From: Hygrocybe punicea
Taxonomy: Eukaryota; Basidiomycota; Agaricomycetes; Agaricales; Hygrophoraceae
DNA length: 64,000 bases
NCBI GenBank assembly: GCA_963556145.1
Contig: OY744469.1
Location: 6,420,767 to 6,484,766, forward strand
Direction: 5' to 3'
A model generated the notes under the pieces. The model saw only the letters and a program-made list of their open reading frames with translations. It was not told the DNA's origin and searched no databases. A program made the position numbers and the translations under genes. Positions 44,210 through 55,693 of the stretch are shown piece after piece (the first letter of the stretch is position 1; each line of letters opens with the position of its first letter).

Positions 44210-45850
44210 TAAGGTAGGACTGACCAGGCTGGAAGATAGGTCGAGACCGCGAGGTAAATCACATAAATAGACCACGCGAACAACTTGATAGAAAACACAT
44301 GTATTTATCAGTACAAATGAGGGAGGTAACATAGAAAGGTGGACCTATGGTGATGCTCACAGCCTGCCCTAGTGAACGCAGTCCAGGCGTAAATGAGCAT
44401 ACTGAGCGGAAAGACAACGGCTGCAACGCAGGCATGATAGAGAAGGAGGGAACAAACCGATGTATCCGCTCCTGACAGAAATTGGATCCGAACCCCAGGA
44501 GGGGACCCATGCTGTATACGACATTGGAATCAGCCAGATTCCACCACCTCCAGGGTACTGCGAGAAGACACTCACACTATGTAGGCGAAAACCGATCCGA
44601 CCTGTCCTTGGTTGAACTTGTGCAGCTGCCTGAAGGCCGGTACTACTGTACGAAGGAATAGAGGATGCCCCAGGCGAAGCTAAACCAGAGCTTCACGCAC
44701 ACATGTCAGACCACTGAGGGTGGGTAAAGTGAAGGGATGGAGTCAGACACTGAAGCTCGCCATCACTGGCTCAGTGAACACCAGACCTAGAGTAGACGGA
44801 ATGAGCTATAGAGAATCCTTTTGGTTGCATAAATACTCTTACACAACGGCCTCCTACATGAAATATACACACGCCTCCTTAGGCTGACAGTCTGGTCCTC
44901 AGACCAGGCTCTGTGCGCCTGGATTCCTGAGTCTCTCTGCTTCTGCTGTGCGATACGTTTCAGGAGAACCGCGGAACGAGTCTCTTGAAGATTGAAGAAC
45001 ATTACAAGGAAGTACACACCCATGACACTTATGCGGTAAAGATTAGATCGAAATGTCGAGGGACAGAATGATCGCGGTACGCACATGAATTGTATCCGCG
45101 GGATCCAACGCCAGCCGAGATGAGAGTTCATCTCGACCCAACCAGCAATAAGTAGCCCAATGCCCCGGCTGGCGACGCCCGCTACGGAGAACGATGCCAT
45201 CGGAATCCCACGCCTTTCAGAGGTTAGAAAAATGAAATTTATATGGGGAACAGCGCAAAGGAGAGGCTCACTGTGTCGGACTCCAGATGTCTGCCCCCGA
45301 CCATTGTAGGCCCCGTGGAAGATGCAGCGCCAGATATAAAACGGAAAATAATAATGACAGACTGAATGTTAGACGCTCTGGAGTGTATAAAATTCAATCA
45401 TGTTTATGGAGAAATATGAACAAGGTGAGACACACAGGGCGATTGCGAGATTCATCAAGGTGAAGATCAGGGCCGATACGATGTTCAGTGGTTGCCAGCC
45501 AAAGTCTTCGCTCAGCGGTGCTGCGACCATGGGTACAATGCCGAAGCCTGCAATGGAACATAGGCAAGCTATATTAGGCAGTAACTTACCAAGAGCATAT
45601 GTGGCAAGACCTGCAGTAGCTTGGAAATTACGATCGCGAATTATGGACGGGTAGCCATCGCATGGGAAGATGTAAGTGCTGCTTGCTACACCCTCAGCGT
45701 AAAGAAAATAGAATCCGGTTGCCAGAACACATACTGGATAAAGCAGCGAGCAATAAAGTGGTAACACTGATGATCCATTTCCGCGTATTAGAGAACTTGG
45801 CTGGGTTGCGAGGATCGCCCTCCCCCCAGTCGACCTACGTTCAATGGAAG
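44210..45850 (-). pseudogene. MFS (drug:H+ antiporter-like) transporter, decayed
   Basis: In minus-strand order: WGEGDPRNPAKFSNTRKW, SIIRDRNFQATAGLATYAL, GFGIVPMVAAPLSEDFG (MFS A-motif region), FRFISGAASSTGPTMVGG, ADIWSPTQ, RGIPMASFSVAGVASRGIGL, GWVEMNSHLGWRWI, YFLVMFFNLQETRSAVLLKRIA, FNQGQVGSVFAYIV, PLLGFGSNFCQERI and FPLSMLIYAWTAFTR. This is the typical layout of fungal 12-TM exporters. Frames shift at least twice (between the first helix and SSTYIF, and between MVGG and ADIW, where two residues are missing). One splice donor reads CAGTGAGC and lacks its GT-initial base. The C-terminal helices are only partly recognisable. It is probably a dead gene. Confidence 0.82.
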
Positions 45851-46224
45851 ATATAGTTGTAAGAAGCGTGTCAGGCTCACTGAGTCACTGGACGAATCAC
45901 CCTTTTGTGTTCCGACCTGGTTTGCCTCTTTAGACGATATTAGAATAGAAGAATAGTCGACGCGCAGTTTCCAACAACACGGATAGTTCTATCTTGAATG
46001 GTGAGGTTGCAAATAGTGACCTGGGACATCGAAGGCTTGTGTAGAAAGAGTAGATGAAACCGTGACACCATGCAAATCGGAGACAACAAGACAGCGGCGT
46101 GTGTTGACACACCTGAACTAGACCTTCATGTCTTAACTGCTTCCAGCCAGTCCAAAGCTAGAATTGCATGCCCTGATGTTTGGGTGACTATCGAGGTACG
46201 CCTGCTTTCTTCTTTCCACAACCT

Positions 46225-47792
46225 TCATTCCGGGATACCAGACAATATTTTCATAGTTGTAAGCAGTTGGTTGTATAGACGAATCAACTGGAGATTGTCA
46301 TTTAGCACATATTCATCTCCATTCACTTTATACGCACCAAGAAAAGGATGATCACGAGCGGCAGTCCTCAGATCATTCTTGATTTCACACTCATCAGCTT
46401 CCAGCGACTGTTCATCACCTGGAGCCATTTGGTGAAGCATGTCACAGAGCCAACGGTCAGGTTGCAGTGCCAACGCATCAGGGTTCCTTTGGCACGAACG
46501 AGGGGGTTGATAAGTTTCGCTGTCATCGCCGTCATCTCTGTCGTCTCCTTCTACATTGTCTTTATCATCATCACCGTTTCCGCCTCCGTCCTCGTGGCCC
46601 GTTCTACTTGGACTTCCGCCGCCACTTTTACCTGGATTCGAACGCTTTCCCTTTGATCCAAGAATTTTGAACTTCTTCGGGTCCAACTGCAGCTCTTTGA
46701 CGATCTTCATCAAAGCCCATGCAAAACGAGCATATAGTGCCTCATGAGATAGATTGTGTTTGTGATCGAAGGCAACGTTGTGAAACTGGTTGATGTATTC
46801 TGCACTGTTTCGAAGGAAATGAACGACAAGTTTGCCACTTTTCGGGACAATCGCAAAACAGGCTCGATTGAATAGCGGAAGGTGCAAGTCATATCGAAGA
46901 CAAAACAAATTTCGCTGAGATTGGTGAAGTGGCCAGTCGACAAGGTAGTAGTTCATCTTATTCTCTTGGAGCTAAAAGTTCTTCGATTAGGCTACAACGG
47001 ATTGGAACTGCGGAATCTACGCACCCAAGCATCGTCCTCCTTGTTTACAACATGGGCAGTTGTGAGGGCCTGCGTATGTCCTGAGATGAGACAAACGGTG
47101 TCTCTAATCTTAATTCTCTCGCTCAATAGTGTCCAGTCGGTAGGCAAATCCAGAGTGACGTTGGGCTCCGCCACCCAGGATGGGGGGATTTTTTCGTGTG
47201 GAAAGCTCCAATTTTGGAAATCATCGCAAATGGGATACAGTTTGCCAGTTTTGGAGATGTCATCAACATGATAGTAATAATTACCTGGGAGGAGAGCTGA
47301 ATCCAAGGGCATATGAACATGGTCGACATTACGGCGGCGGGATTTGGAAAGGTAACCGGGGTGATTACAGGCAACAATCATGCATGCGGTGATAACCGTT
47401 TCATAATGAACACCGAACTGAAGTTGCTGACCAGGCAGTTGGTCACACGCAGGAAGTCGAAGGAACAAGAAGTCATTGGCAGGATGAAATATATTGAGAA
47501 AATTCGGATTAGAAGGTGGGCCATCCGGACAATGGACAATTGTTCGTCGTGAGCGGATGTTGCTTATGGTCACGGTAGTGTCGGAGGGAAGAGGCAAAGT
47601 GGCGGATGTCGAAGGGATGGCAGATGTACCGACCTCGACACGACTCGTAAATTCTTCTTTCTGCTTTTGTTTTCCCTTACTGGAAGTATGGATACCAACC
47701 GAATCGTCGGCTTTCCGCCTTTTCTTTGGTGGAGTTCTCGTTGACTCGGAGGTAGGGCTCGCGCCACCAATAGGCGGAGGCTGCTTAGACAT
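46225..47792 (-). CDS. HNH_2-type nuclease-domain protein
   Basis: Two exons: 47792-47026 and 46971-46225, joined across a 54-bp intron (GTGCGT..TTTTAG). The N-terminus is disordered (Pro/Ser/Lys). The HNH_2 core has DTVCLISGHTQALTTAHVV, then DAW joined to LQENKMNYYLV, and LFCLRYDLHLPLFNRACFAIVPK. These carry the Cys/His spacing typical of the family. The C-terminal half has an acidic linker (DGGGNGDDDKDNVEGDDRDD) and a helical end. Such proteins are expanded in agaricomycetes, and whether they cut DNA is unknown. The reading frame looks intact. Confidence 0.8.
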
Positions 47793-48235
47793 TCGACCAG
47801 AGGGATTCCGTGTCCGAAGTTAGGGATACCGTTAGAGGGAACACGTGATTAGAGGATAATTGCAGCGAGGTGGATCACTATCCGAGTCTGAGATCTCGTC
47901 CCGCGCCTTCAATTTGTGGACTTGGGATTTTCGTATAATCGTCAAGCTTCAAGCTTCAAGTTTCAAGGTCCATGCATAGGCGATGGAAAATGCTCCAGTC
48001 AATTTTAATACTTAGCGCGCCTCGAGACCTTCAGATTCTGATGTATATGCTGATGGTCAGCCCTCCGAGTCAGGGTCGGCTATTACCTGGGCGCCTACAC
48101 GTAACGCCCAGGGGTTTCAACTGGGGTTTTCGGTATAAAATTTCTTTTTGTAGGGTTTGGAGAGAGGTTTCATCATTCTCAACAGTTTTCTACACCACCA
48201 AACCTACATTTTCTATTGTACGTTTGGCAGCACCC
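47793..48235. other. Divergent intergenic region between HNH_2 and GSH2
   Basis: It should carry promoters for both genes. It contains a CAAGCTTCAAGCTTCAAGTTTCAAG repeat-like run near 47943-47968. No gene is seen. Confidence 0.45.
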
Positions 48236-50095
48236 ATGGCGTCCAAGGTTAAATTTTCCGAGTACCAGCCCCCTTTACTTTCAGATGCTCAGCTTGAAGA
48301 GTTGACTTCGCAAGCCACGACATATGCTCTCTCCCATGGATTGATGTACCTACTTCCGACCGGGTCCCAACCCTCCGCCTGAACACCCCCAACCCATGCG
48401 CCGCTAACGCTGTTCCCGTCGCCTTTTCCTCAAAAACTTTTTCAGTTAGCTCAGCGACTGCAGAGGATTTACAATGTGCTATATGCCCGAGTCGCACTTG
48501 ATCAGGACTTTCTAGATGCAATCCTGAGTACCCATCAAGGCATTGGCAAAGCCGACGATTTTATTGGTCAGCTTTGGACTGGCTGGAAGCAGTTAAGAGA
48601 TGAAGGTCTAGTTCAGGTTTGTCAACTGGATGATTTGGTCCTGTCCATTATTTATGTCTTGGACTGCCTACCATAGTCAGAATATTCGCTGATAAAGTGG
48701 TCCTTAGCCGATTCAACTGGGCATCTATAGATCGGACTATCTCCTCCATGCTCCCAGAGCAGCTTCAGACAAAAAATTGTCCTTGAAACAAGTCAAGTTC
48801 AACACCATAACTTCCTCATATCCCGCTCTTTCTGAACGCACCGCTGCAATGCACAGGTGTGGATGTCGTGCTCTTATTGTTCCTTTGTCGTTGATATGCA
48901 GTTGTGAAGGTATCTCCATAAATCCACGCAATATTATAACGCCTTGTATCTCAAAGATCCAAATTTCCCTATTAATAACACCACCGCTGAGGTAGTAGAA
49001 GCGTTGGCTAGCGCCCATCAGGCCTACGATGTAGATGGGTGACTCGCACTTCATTCCTCATTATCTCACCTATCCTTATCAATAGCAAGATCTCAAATCC
49101 TGTTCGTTGTCCCCGAAGGCGAATGCAACATCTTCGACCAACGATTGCTCGAGTATGAACTCCTACAGAAGTACATAGCAATCCTCATGTGTTCATTTCC
49201 TTCAAAGCCACAATAGTCTTCCTTCAGGCACTCGATCCATGTGGTGCGACAATCTTTGGATGTCCTAGCATATTCTGCAACACTCGATCCGATCACGCGA
49301 GCTCTACGCACCACAACCCCCGGACAAGAATGTACTATTGAAATATCGACAGTATACTACCGCACTGGAAACAATCCCAGGGATTATCCCACACCAACCC
49401 ATTACTCAACTCGATTCTTTCTCGAACGCTCTAAAGCCATACAGTGTCCCTCCATCGCCCTTCAGCTTGCTGGGTCTAAGAAGGTGCAGCAAGTGCTCAC
49501 CCAGCCTGGAATGCTGGAGCGTTTCTTGTGCGATGAATCCCGATGGGGAAAGGTCATTTTCGATCAAGAGCAGTTAAATGACATTCGGTCGAATTGGATG
49601 GCGATGTGGGCCTTGGATCTTGACGAGAGATCCGATTTGGCCACTGTAGATGCCGCTGCAGCTGCAGTAAACGAAGAAGGATCGGGCATGCGTAAAGCCC
49701 GGGAGTTAGCCTCGTCACTCGTTCTCAAACCGCAGCGTGAAGGCGGGGGTAATAATATTTTTAGGGACGACATTCCGGCCTTCCTCGACATGCTTCCGCC
49801 GGCCCAACGGCAACTTTGGGTTGTGATGGAGTTCATTGTTCCCCCGCAAGGCCCACGCAACTATATGATCCGTGCAGACAAGACGGAGAGCGAGAGCCAA
49901 AGGGGAGTGGTTGTGAATACAGACGTGGTTAATGAGCTGGGGATATTTGGGTGGGCGCTATTTGGGGGTTTGGATGGGGAAATGATAGAGAAAGAGGCGG
50001 GGTGGTTGGTTAGGACGAAGGCAAGGAACACCAACGAAGGTGGTGTGCATGCTGGATTTGGAGTCCTGGATTCACTGGTGTTGCTCGATGACTGA
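48236..50095 (+). CDS. GSH2: Glutathione synthetase, with an in-frame TGA
   Basis: Joins gamma-glutamylcysteine and glycine using ATP, the last step of glutathione synthesis in the cytosol. Proposed exons are 48236-48616, 48708-48856, 48910-49039, 49090-49170 and 49228-50095. Landmarks are YQPPLLSDAQLEELTSQATT, HAPLTLFPSPFP, YRSDYLLHAP, QVKFNTITSSYPALSER, ILFVVPEGECNIFDQR, YYRTGNNPRDYPT, CPSIALQLAGSKKVQQVLT, LKPQREGGGNN (Gly-rich ATP-grasp loop) and ELGIFGWALFGG (lid). It is full length for the family. The first exon contains TGA at 48380-48382, between QPSA and the conserved HAPLT block, in the same frame. A CGA to TGA change would explain it. No intron removing it is evident. It could be a true null allele, a sequencing error, or recoding. 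Confidence 0.9.
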
Positions 50096-50179
50096 CTATT
50101 GATTCATTTCCATAAAATGGTAAACAGATGAGCGTGCTTGCTGAAGTCATCTCGAGGGAATGACAGAGATGTAGGATGT

Positions 50180-50960
50180 AGAAAAGCTTTGCGTAAGGAA
50201 GTAAACATGTTCCGACTCGTCATTTAACATATAATTATGCCTCACACCATATGTCCCCCGGCTGGCTAACGACCCAGATAGCCTGAACATTAGGGTTGGA
50301 TTTACCGTCGTAGACCCAGATAGACTTTCCGCCATAGATTTCCATGGCGGACAAGTCTATTTGGCGGATGGATCCAACTTGTGCCAGCGGGTGGTATAGG
50401 GGCACGCCGGATATCTACGTCGTTTAGCAAACGAAGAGCAGCCATGTTTGACAAATTGGAAAAAACTCCTTGTCTTGATGCGAAGTTCGGTTGATCGCTT
50501 TGAATATGGAGGTCTATTCGTCGTCTGGGTCACTGTCAGTGCCCTTGTCGACCTCCATAGCGTCTGTCGCTAGAGGCTTGGAGCTACTGTCAATACATCA
50601 TGCGAGAACGCTTCGATACGGAGTTTTCAGTAAACTCCCTCTTGCCTGCTTGAAGTCGCGCACAAAATCCTCTTCATTCGAATAGACTGTGCGCAGCAAA
50701 ATGCCCGCTCTGGTCCGTGTGATGTGATCGTATGGATCACCATCCTCAAGCCGGAACACTGGAGAGGGCGACTATTCAGAAAATTTATTCAGATGATGAA
50801 AGGTACCTGCCGATGTCAATTCACAGATTCAAATTCAAGCTTCTCCAGAATTCCTCCGCTACTCGCAGACCAAGTTTTCGCCTTCCCTTTGGGAACTGAG
50901 ATTTCAGCGCGGGGTATCGATCCTGCGTCAAAGTTAACGATACAAAAGTCCCCCTATTTC
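50180..50960 (-). pseudogene. Fragmented hypothetical protein (agaricomycete type)
   Basis: Minus-strand segments read RLEDGDPYDHITRTRAGILL / RTVYSNEEDFVRDFKQA (about 50630-50750), MEVDKGTDSDPDDE, then LRLLNDVDIRRAPIPP and IHPPNRLV, and after a frame change IYGGKSIWVYDGKSNPN. The order and style match an uncharacterised basidiomycete protein family. The frame change near 50345 and the lack of a clean start suggest a decayed copy. No function can be assigned. Confidence 0.45.
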
Positions 50961-53900
50961 TGAAAACTGGAGTATTTGGCTTCATTGGCAAAGAACAATA
51001 ATGGCCGAATTATCCTGACGAGGACGAAGTTGATGAATGATTTTGCTGAAAGAAAATGTGGGTCGATAACTGGAGGAGTCGATTTTTGAAGAGTGGAAAC
51101 GCGGCAACAGTTATTCGGAAGTCGGGGTTTATTTTCGGTGGGCCACGCGAAAGGTTTATTTTCGTTGGGCACTTTGAAATTATAACTTGCGCTCCATTCT
51201 CCAAACTGGCAGCACAATCTCAAAAGCGTCTCTTGCTCTTGCTCAGGTTCGAGGATAGCTCGCCGAATTTTCTGTTGGATGTCTCCTTGGAGGATCAACC
51301 TTCCGCTGCCGTTGCTGGATTTCTTGGCGATGCATAAAAGCTCTTTGACTGCGATGCCACCCGGGCCAGCACGTCTGTAATTTCACTAGCATTTGGCTGT
51401 CGAAGACAGAATATTCAGCCGAGACGTCCCTCATGAGAATAGCACCGATGATAAAATCCGGAAGGCCAAGCGCTCAAGCAGTCTGATCCTCTTGCACATG
51501 GATGATCTTGAGATGTCATCCTGGGATTTTTTCGCCGTTCCCTACGGTCCTGGGCTTTTCACTCACGAATCCGGAACCATTCGGATTCACGACCAGCGCG
51601 GTCAGGACCGCCAGGGAGCCAGATCCACTCAAGGCTCAGTGAGTTCTTCTCCATTCCATTTGCGGGTATAAAATTTTGCGTGGTTATCAGGCGAGACATG
51701 CTTGGCTCGCCGTGGATGTATGACTTGCTGGGTCATCAACAATGAGTTGGCAGAGGGGAATCGATGTTGATGGCAGTCGTGAACCATCTTGACATTGATC
51801 ACACTCTTGTGAGTTTCTGGGTATTTTCTGGGTCTCGCACGCATTCCGTGAGTGAATGGTTTTCCTTTGTGATGGCTAAACGCTGCCTTACCACAAGTGT
51901 CACACATTGGCGTGACATGGTGTGACACGACGGTGACAGATGAGTCACAGTTGGATGGGAGGCATTGATTTTGGGCGATGAAAACAGTTAGGATGGTGTT
52001 GGACAGAGTTCTCCGCATTGTCAGTTAAGCTGTTGCTCACATTGTAACCGCTCAGTTAGTCAGGGAAACAGACCGCAGGGGGCTCGGCTTCGAGTAGTCT
52101 TCGCCGTCCCTGCGCCATCTCCATGACTTCTGAGTGGTTCAAGCGGCCATTCATTTGCACCGTAGATTCATCTCTTCAGCGCCATTTTCTTGAGGCCGTT
52201 GTTGGGGAAAATCACGGACGAGGTCCAGCACGAGCTTGAAGCAATTGGGAGATTTGTTAACGCTCATTTCGTCAGTTTCCGCGCCTTACATACTAACTCA
52301 ATGTGGGTCTCTGTTGTTCTGCCCCCCTCTTTTACCCACCGCCATCTCGGCTCAAATACCGAGACACCCTGGGGATCATCTGTCTGCTACCTGTTCCTCC
52401 TCTCTTTTCTTCGTCGGCTCTTTTCTTTCAGACTTCAGAAAGTCACCCTCATGAGATCGAGAATGCGTGAACCGCACCTGCCGTCTTTTACTCTTGTGAT
52501 GACTCGTGCCTTATATCCGTCACCTCTGCCTTCCCATCGTTCTTCTTATCTACTGCGATTCCCTTTGTATCTTGAGGGCCCATCTCAACACAACAGCTTG
52601 ATGGTACGCTATGATCTCGATTTAATTGTTTTTCATTGGTTTTCAAGACTGATTGATTTCAAGACAACCGTTGACTGCCGATATGAAGACGACAGCTCTG
52701 TTTCAGCTACAGTGAGCTATTCTGAACGTCATGGTTGGAGTGATTTCCCATTCCAACATAGCTTACCGCCATCAACGAAGAAACGAGCCTTGCATATCTC
52801 AAGCAAGCCCCAGGTGCCGAAGTTGCCTGTATCAATGACAAAAGACGCCGGCACTTGTTCTTATTGGTCATTGTACGTCGTTGTTCGGTCCATGTTACAC
52901 GGTGATATTTAAATTTTGAACTGTGAGCAGGACTTGGCGTCGGCCGTCGGACGGAAACTCCAGGCCATCAGAGTAGGGCTAAACGATACCTCAACAGCAA
53001 AGGCAACAACCGCATAGAATGTTGGAAGCAGATCAGAACAAAAAACCATGGTTTGACTGTCAAATGAATTATATCCCATTCAATAGACAGCTGTAGGAAC
53101 TTCATTGTATGTTTTGGAAATGGTGTGATGCGTGAAAAAAAATTAAATGGAAATCTAACTGGATAAGATAAGGATATATCAGATCTTGATGTATAAATCC
53201 TTATTTATATGCCTAGATCTGATATATATTCAGTAACATTTGCTGCCATTATGGTGACAGTCAGAGATAGTCACCCATTGGTCTGTCTGATCATCCAAGT
53301 TTGTTGTTGGTACATCCTTGCTCATCTCCTCTGTCCCCTGTTTCCCCTTGTCTCTTCAAACTCCATGTATACATCAGCTCATGTTTTTGGGGTCTGGCAA
53401 TCCAATAACAAAAGTAAACAAACTGTGTGCAGATATGACATACATGATGGAATGAGATTGTGCAGCCTCACATATGGCATGCCATCTTTCGGACATCTGA
53501 GGTGAATGGTAGAGAAGACCCAATACATGACTTTTTCACAACAGAATTTTTAAAACTGTGTGGTTTCATCAATATTTGGCCAAATCTGGATTTGAGATCA
53601 CTTTCTGTGCCAAACTTGCAGCAACTGTGCAAGCTGCAGCATTGACCATTTTCCTTATTTTAAACTTGGGCATAGGCCTAAGCCACATTCTTATCAAAGT
53701 CTTCAAAACAGAATTTTTGTTTCTACCTTTCTTTGGCCAGGACTCCAGGAGGATGGGTTTTGTAACCTGCACAATTCTTACTAATCATTGCCAGACCCCA
53801 TGGTGTTTTGACCTTGGCATTTGCAGTTGCAACACTGGGCTGGTGTGGGGGCATCTTGGCAAAGTGTTGGTTTTGGCATTGCGGGATCATCATCTGGGAC
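50961..53900. other. Region with weak open frames only
   Basis: Frames such as 50954-51298 (minus) and 52190-52912 (plus, 240 residues) have no recognisable domain and no clear splicing pattern. 52020-52190 is GC-richer and could be the start of a plus-strand gene. From about 53100 the sequence is AT-rich and low in CpG. I see no gene I can support. Confidence 0.4.
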
Positions 53901-54292
53901 ATTGATACACATACTGCAATTATAAGGAAGGAAGTAAATCCCTACAACACTGTAACACTGTGCAAATTCTGAGGGGCTCAATCTTAATGGTCAGAAACAA
54001 TAATAGGGAGTGTCCTGGATAGCTGTGATGACATTTCTGATGCATGTGATATGTGTGAAACAGTTGCAACTAGACTGTCTGTAGTTTGGGTTGTGAACCT
54101 CACAAACCAGGTTTGGACCTGCACTGAACCTCAGGTTCAGGTGCCCTGGTGGTGCCACACCTGAACCTGAACCTGAGGTTCAGACTGAGGTTGCACTGTG
54201 AACCTCAGTGCAAACCAAGGGTGCACCAGGTACAACCGCTCTGTGTAGACTTGATTAAATTTTATAATAGAAATTATTCTAAATTATTTTAT
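53901..54292. repeat. Inverted GAACCTCA/TGAGGTTC repeat cluster
   Basis: Between about 54085 and 54235, words AACCTCAGGTTCAGG and CACCTGAACCTGAACC alternate in both orientations and form a short imperfect hairpin. No gene is seen. Confidence 0.6.
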
Positions 54293-55098
54293 TTACAGCT
54301 GTTTGCAGGTATCTTGACCCTTTTTGGAAAATTTTGAATTGATTGAACAATATGGACTTAGACAAAATTACTGTACTCAATCTTGTATCACATGAAATAC
54401 TGCATGGATTGAGATGGTTACAGAGGGAAAGTTGTACTATTTTGTAATGGCTATCAGCTGCTGTAATTACATTTGAACAATATTTAGTGTCTGATGAGTT
54501 GTGGATGAAGTAATAGGTAACCCAGTGTGTTTTAACACCCAGAATGATATGTCAATTATGGCATCAAATGAGCTTCTATGAACAAGACTGTAGAGAGACA
54601 GTTGTTCATTTTTTCAAGGGCTAGAAGTATGTATACCATGTTTTTCTTTATTTTTGTTCTTTGAGCCATCATATATGATTCTTGTGATATTTTGATGCTA
54701 CTGCAGACAAATGTAGTGCAGCTGTAATGTTGGCTCAAAGAACAAAAATAAAGAAAAACACTGTATATGCACTTCTAGCCCTTGAAAAAATCAACAACTT
54801 TCTCTCTACAATCTTGTTCATAGGAGCTCATTTGATGTCATAATTTGACAATATCATTCTGGGTGTTGAGGGTTACCCATTACTTCATCCACAACTCATC
54901 AGACACTAAATATTGCTCAAATGTAATTACAGCAGCTGATAGCCATTACAAAATAGTACAACTTTCCCTCTGTAACCATCTCAATCCATGCAGTATTTCA
55001 TGCAATACAAGATTGAGTACAGTAATTTTGTCTCAGTCCATATTGTTCAATCAATTCAAAAATTTCCAAAAGTGTCAAGATACCTGCAAACAGCTGTA
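54293..55098. mobile_element. Long foldback element F8 (about 806 bp)
   Basis: Arms of about 370 bp with a loop near 54700. The ends are TTACAGCTGTTTGCAGGTATC / GATACCTGCAAACAGCTGTA. It is the closest relative of F6 at 38125 and is very low in CpG. Confidence 0.93.
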
Positions 55099-55690
55099 GG
55101 AATGGCTGTAAGGGTGAGGGAAAGATTGAATCTAGCTACCCTTATATACTACTCTAAGTGTGGTTGTGTTTGTTCAACTCATGGATCAATGAATGAACAT
55201 GTACGAAACACATTACTAAATGCCTGACATCCCACCCATCATGCTTATAGAGACTGCAACCACCATCAAATGCCTGTCAACCACCAAGGCATTGCTACCA
55301 ACAAACTGGCCCCAAACATGAGAAAGAGAACAGCCAGAGATGGTGCACCCACCCCTGCTGTCAAGAGTAAGTTTCTTCAACTTGAACATCTACTAACTGC
55401 TGCCCAACCCCAAATGATTCAGAGTATATACATAAAGTATAGAAGTGGAAGTGAAATTTTTTAGTAGAATTATAGTAGAATTTGGTAAGGGTTTTTGATT
55501 TTAATAGGATTTGTTGAGTAGTTTTAGACTAGTTCAAGTGGCTTGCATCACTTCTGTCCACTTCATTGTTTCAAGTGGCCACCATCAAACCCATATGACA
55601 ATGGAAGAGCCAAGAAGACATCTCAGCTTGCTTTCATCTCCCCCCCCAATCCTACTGTACTTAATTCTGCACCAAAAGCCTAAGTTTTTG
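55099..55690. other. Spacer with a GGTGCACCCACCCCTG motif
   Basis: No gene. The phrase near 55344 followed by GTAAGT resembles exon/intron-like parts of the cassettes near 33.1, 61.3 and 62.1 kb, so a degraded hAT-like cassette may lie here. Confidence 0.4.
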
Positions 55691-55693
55691 CCA

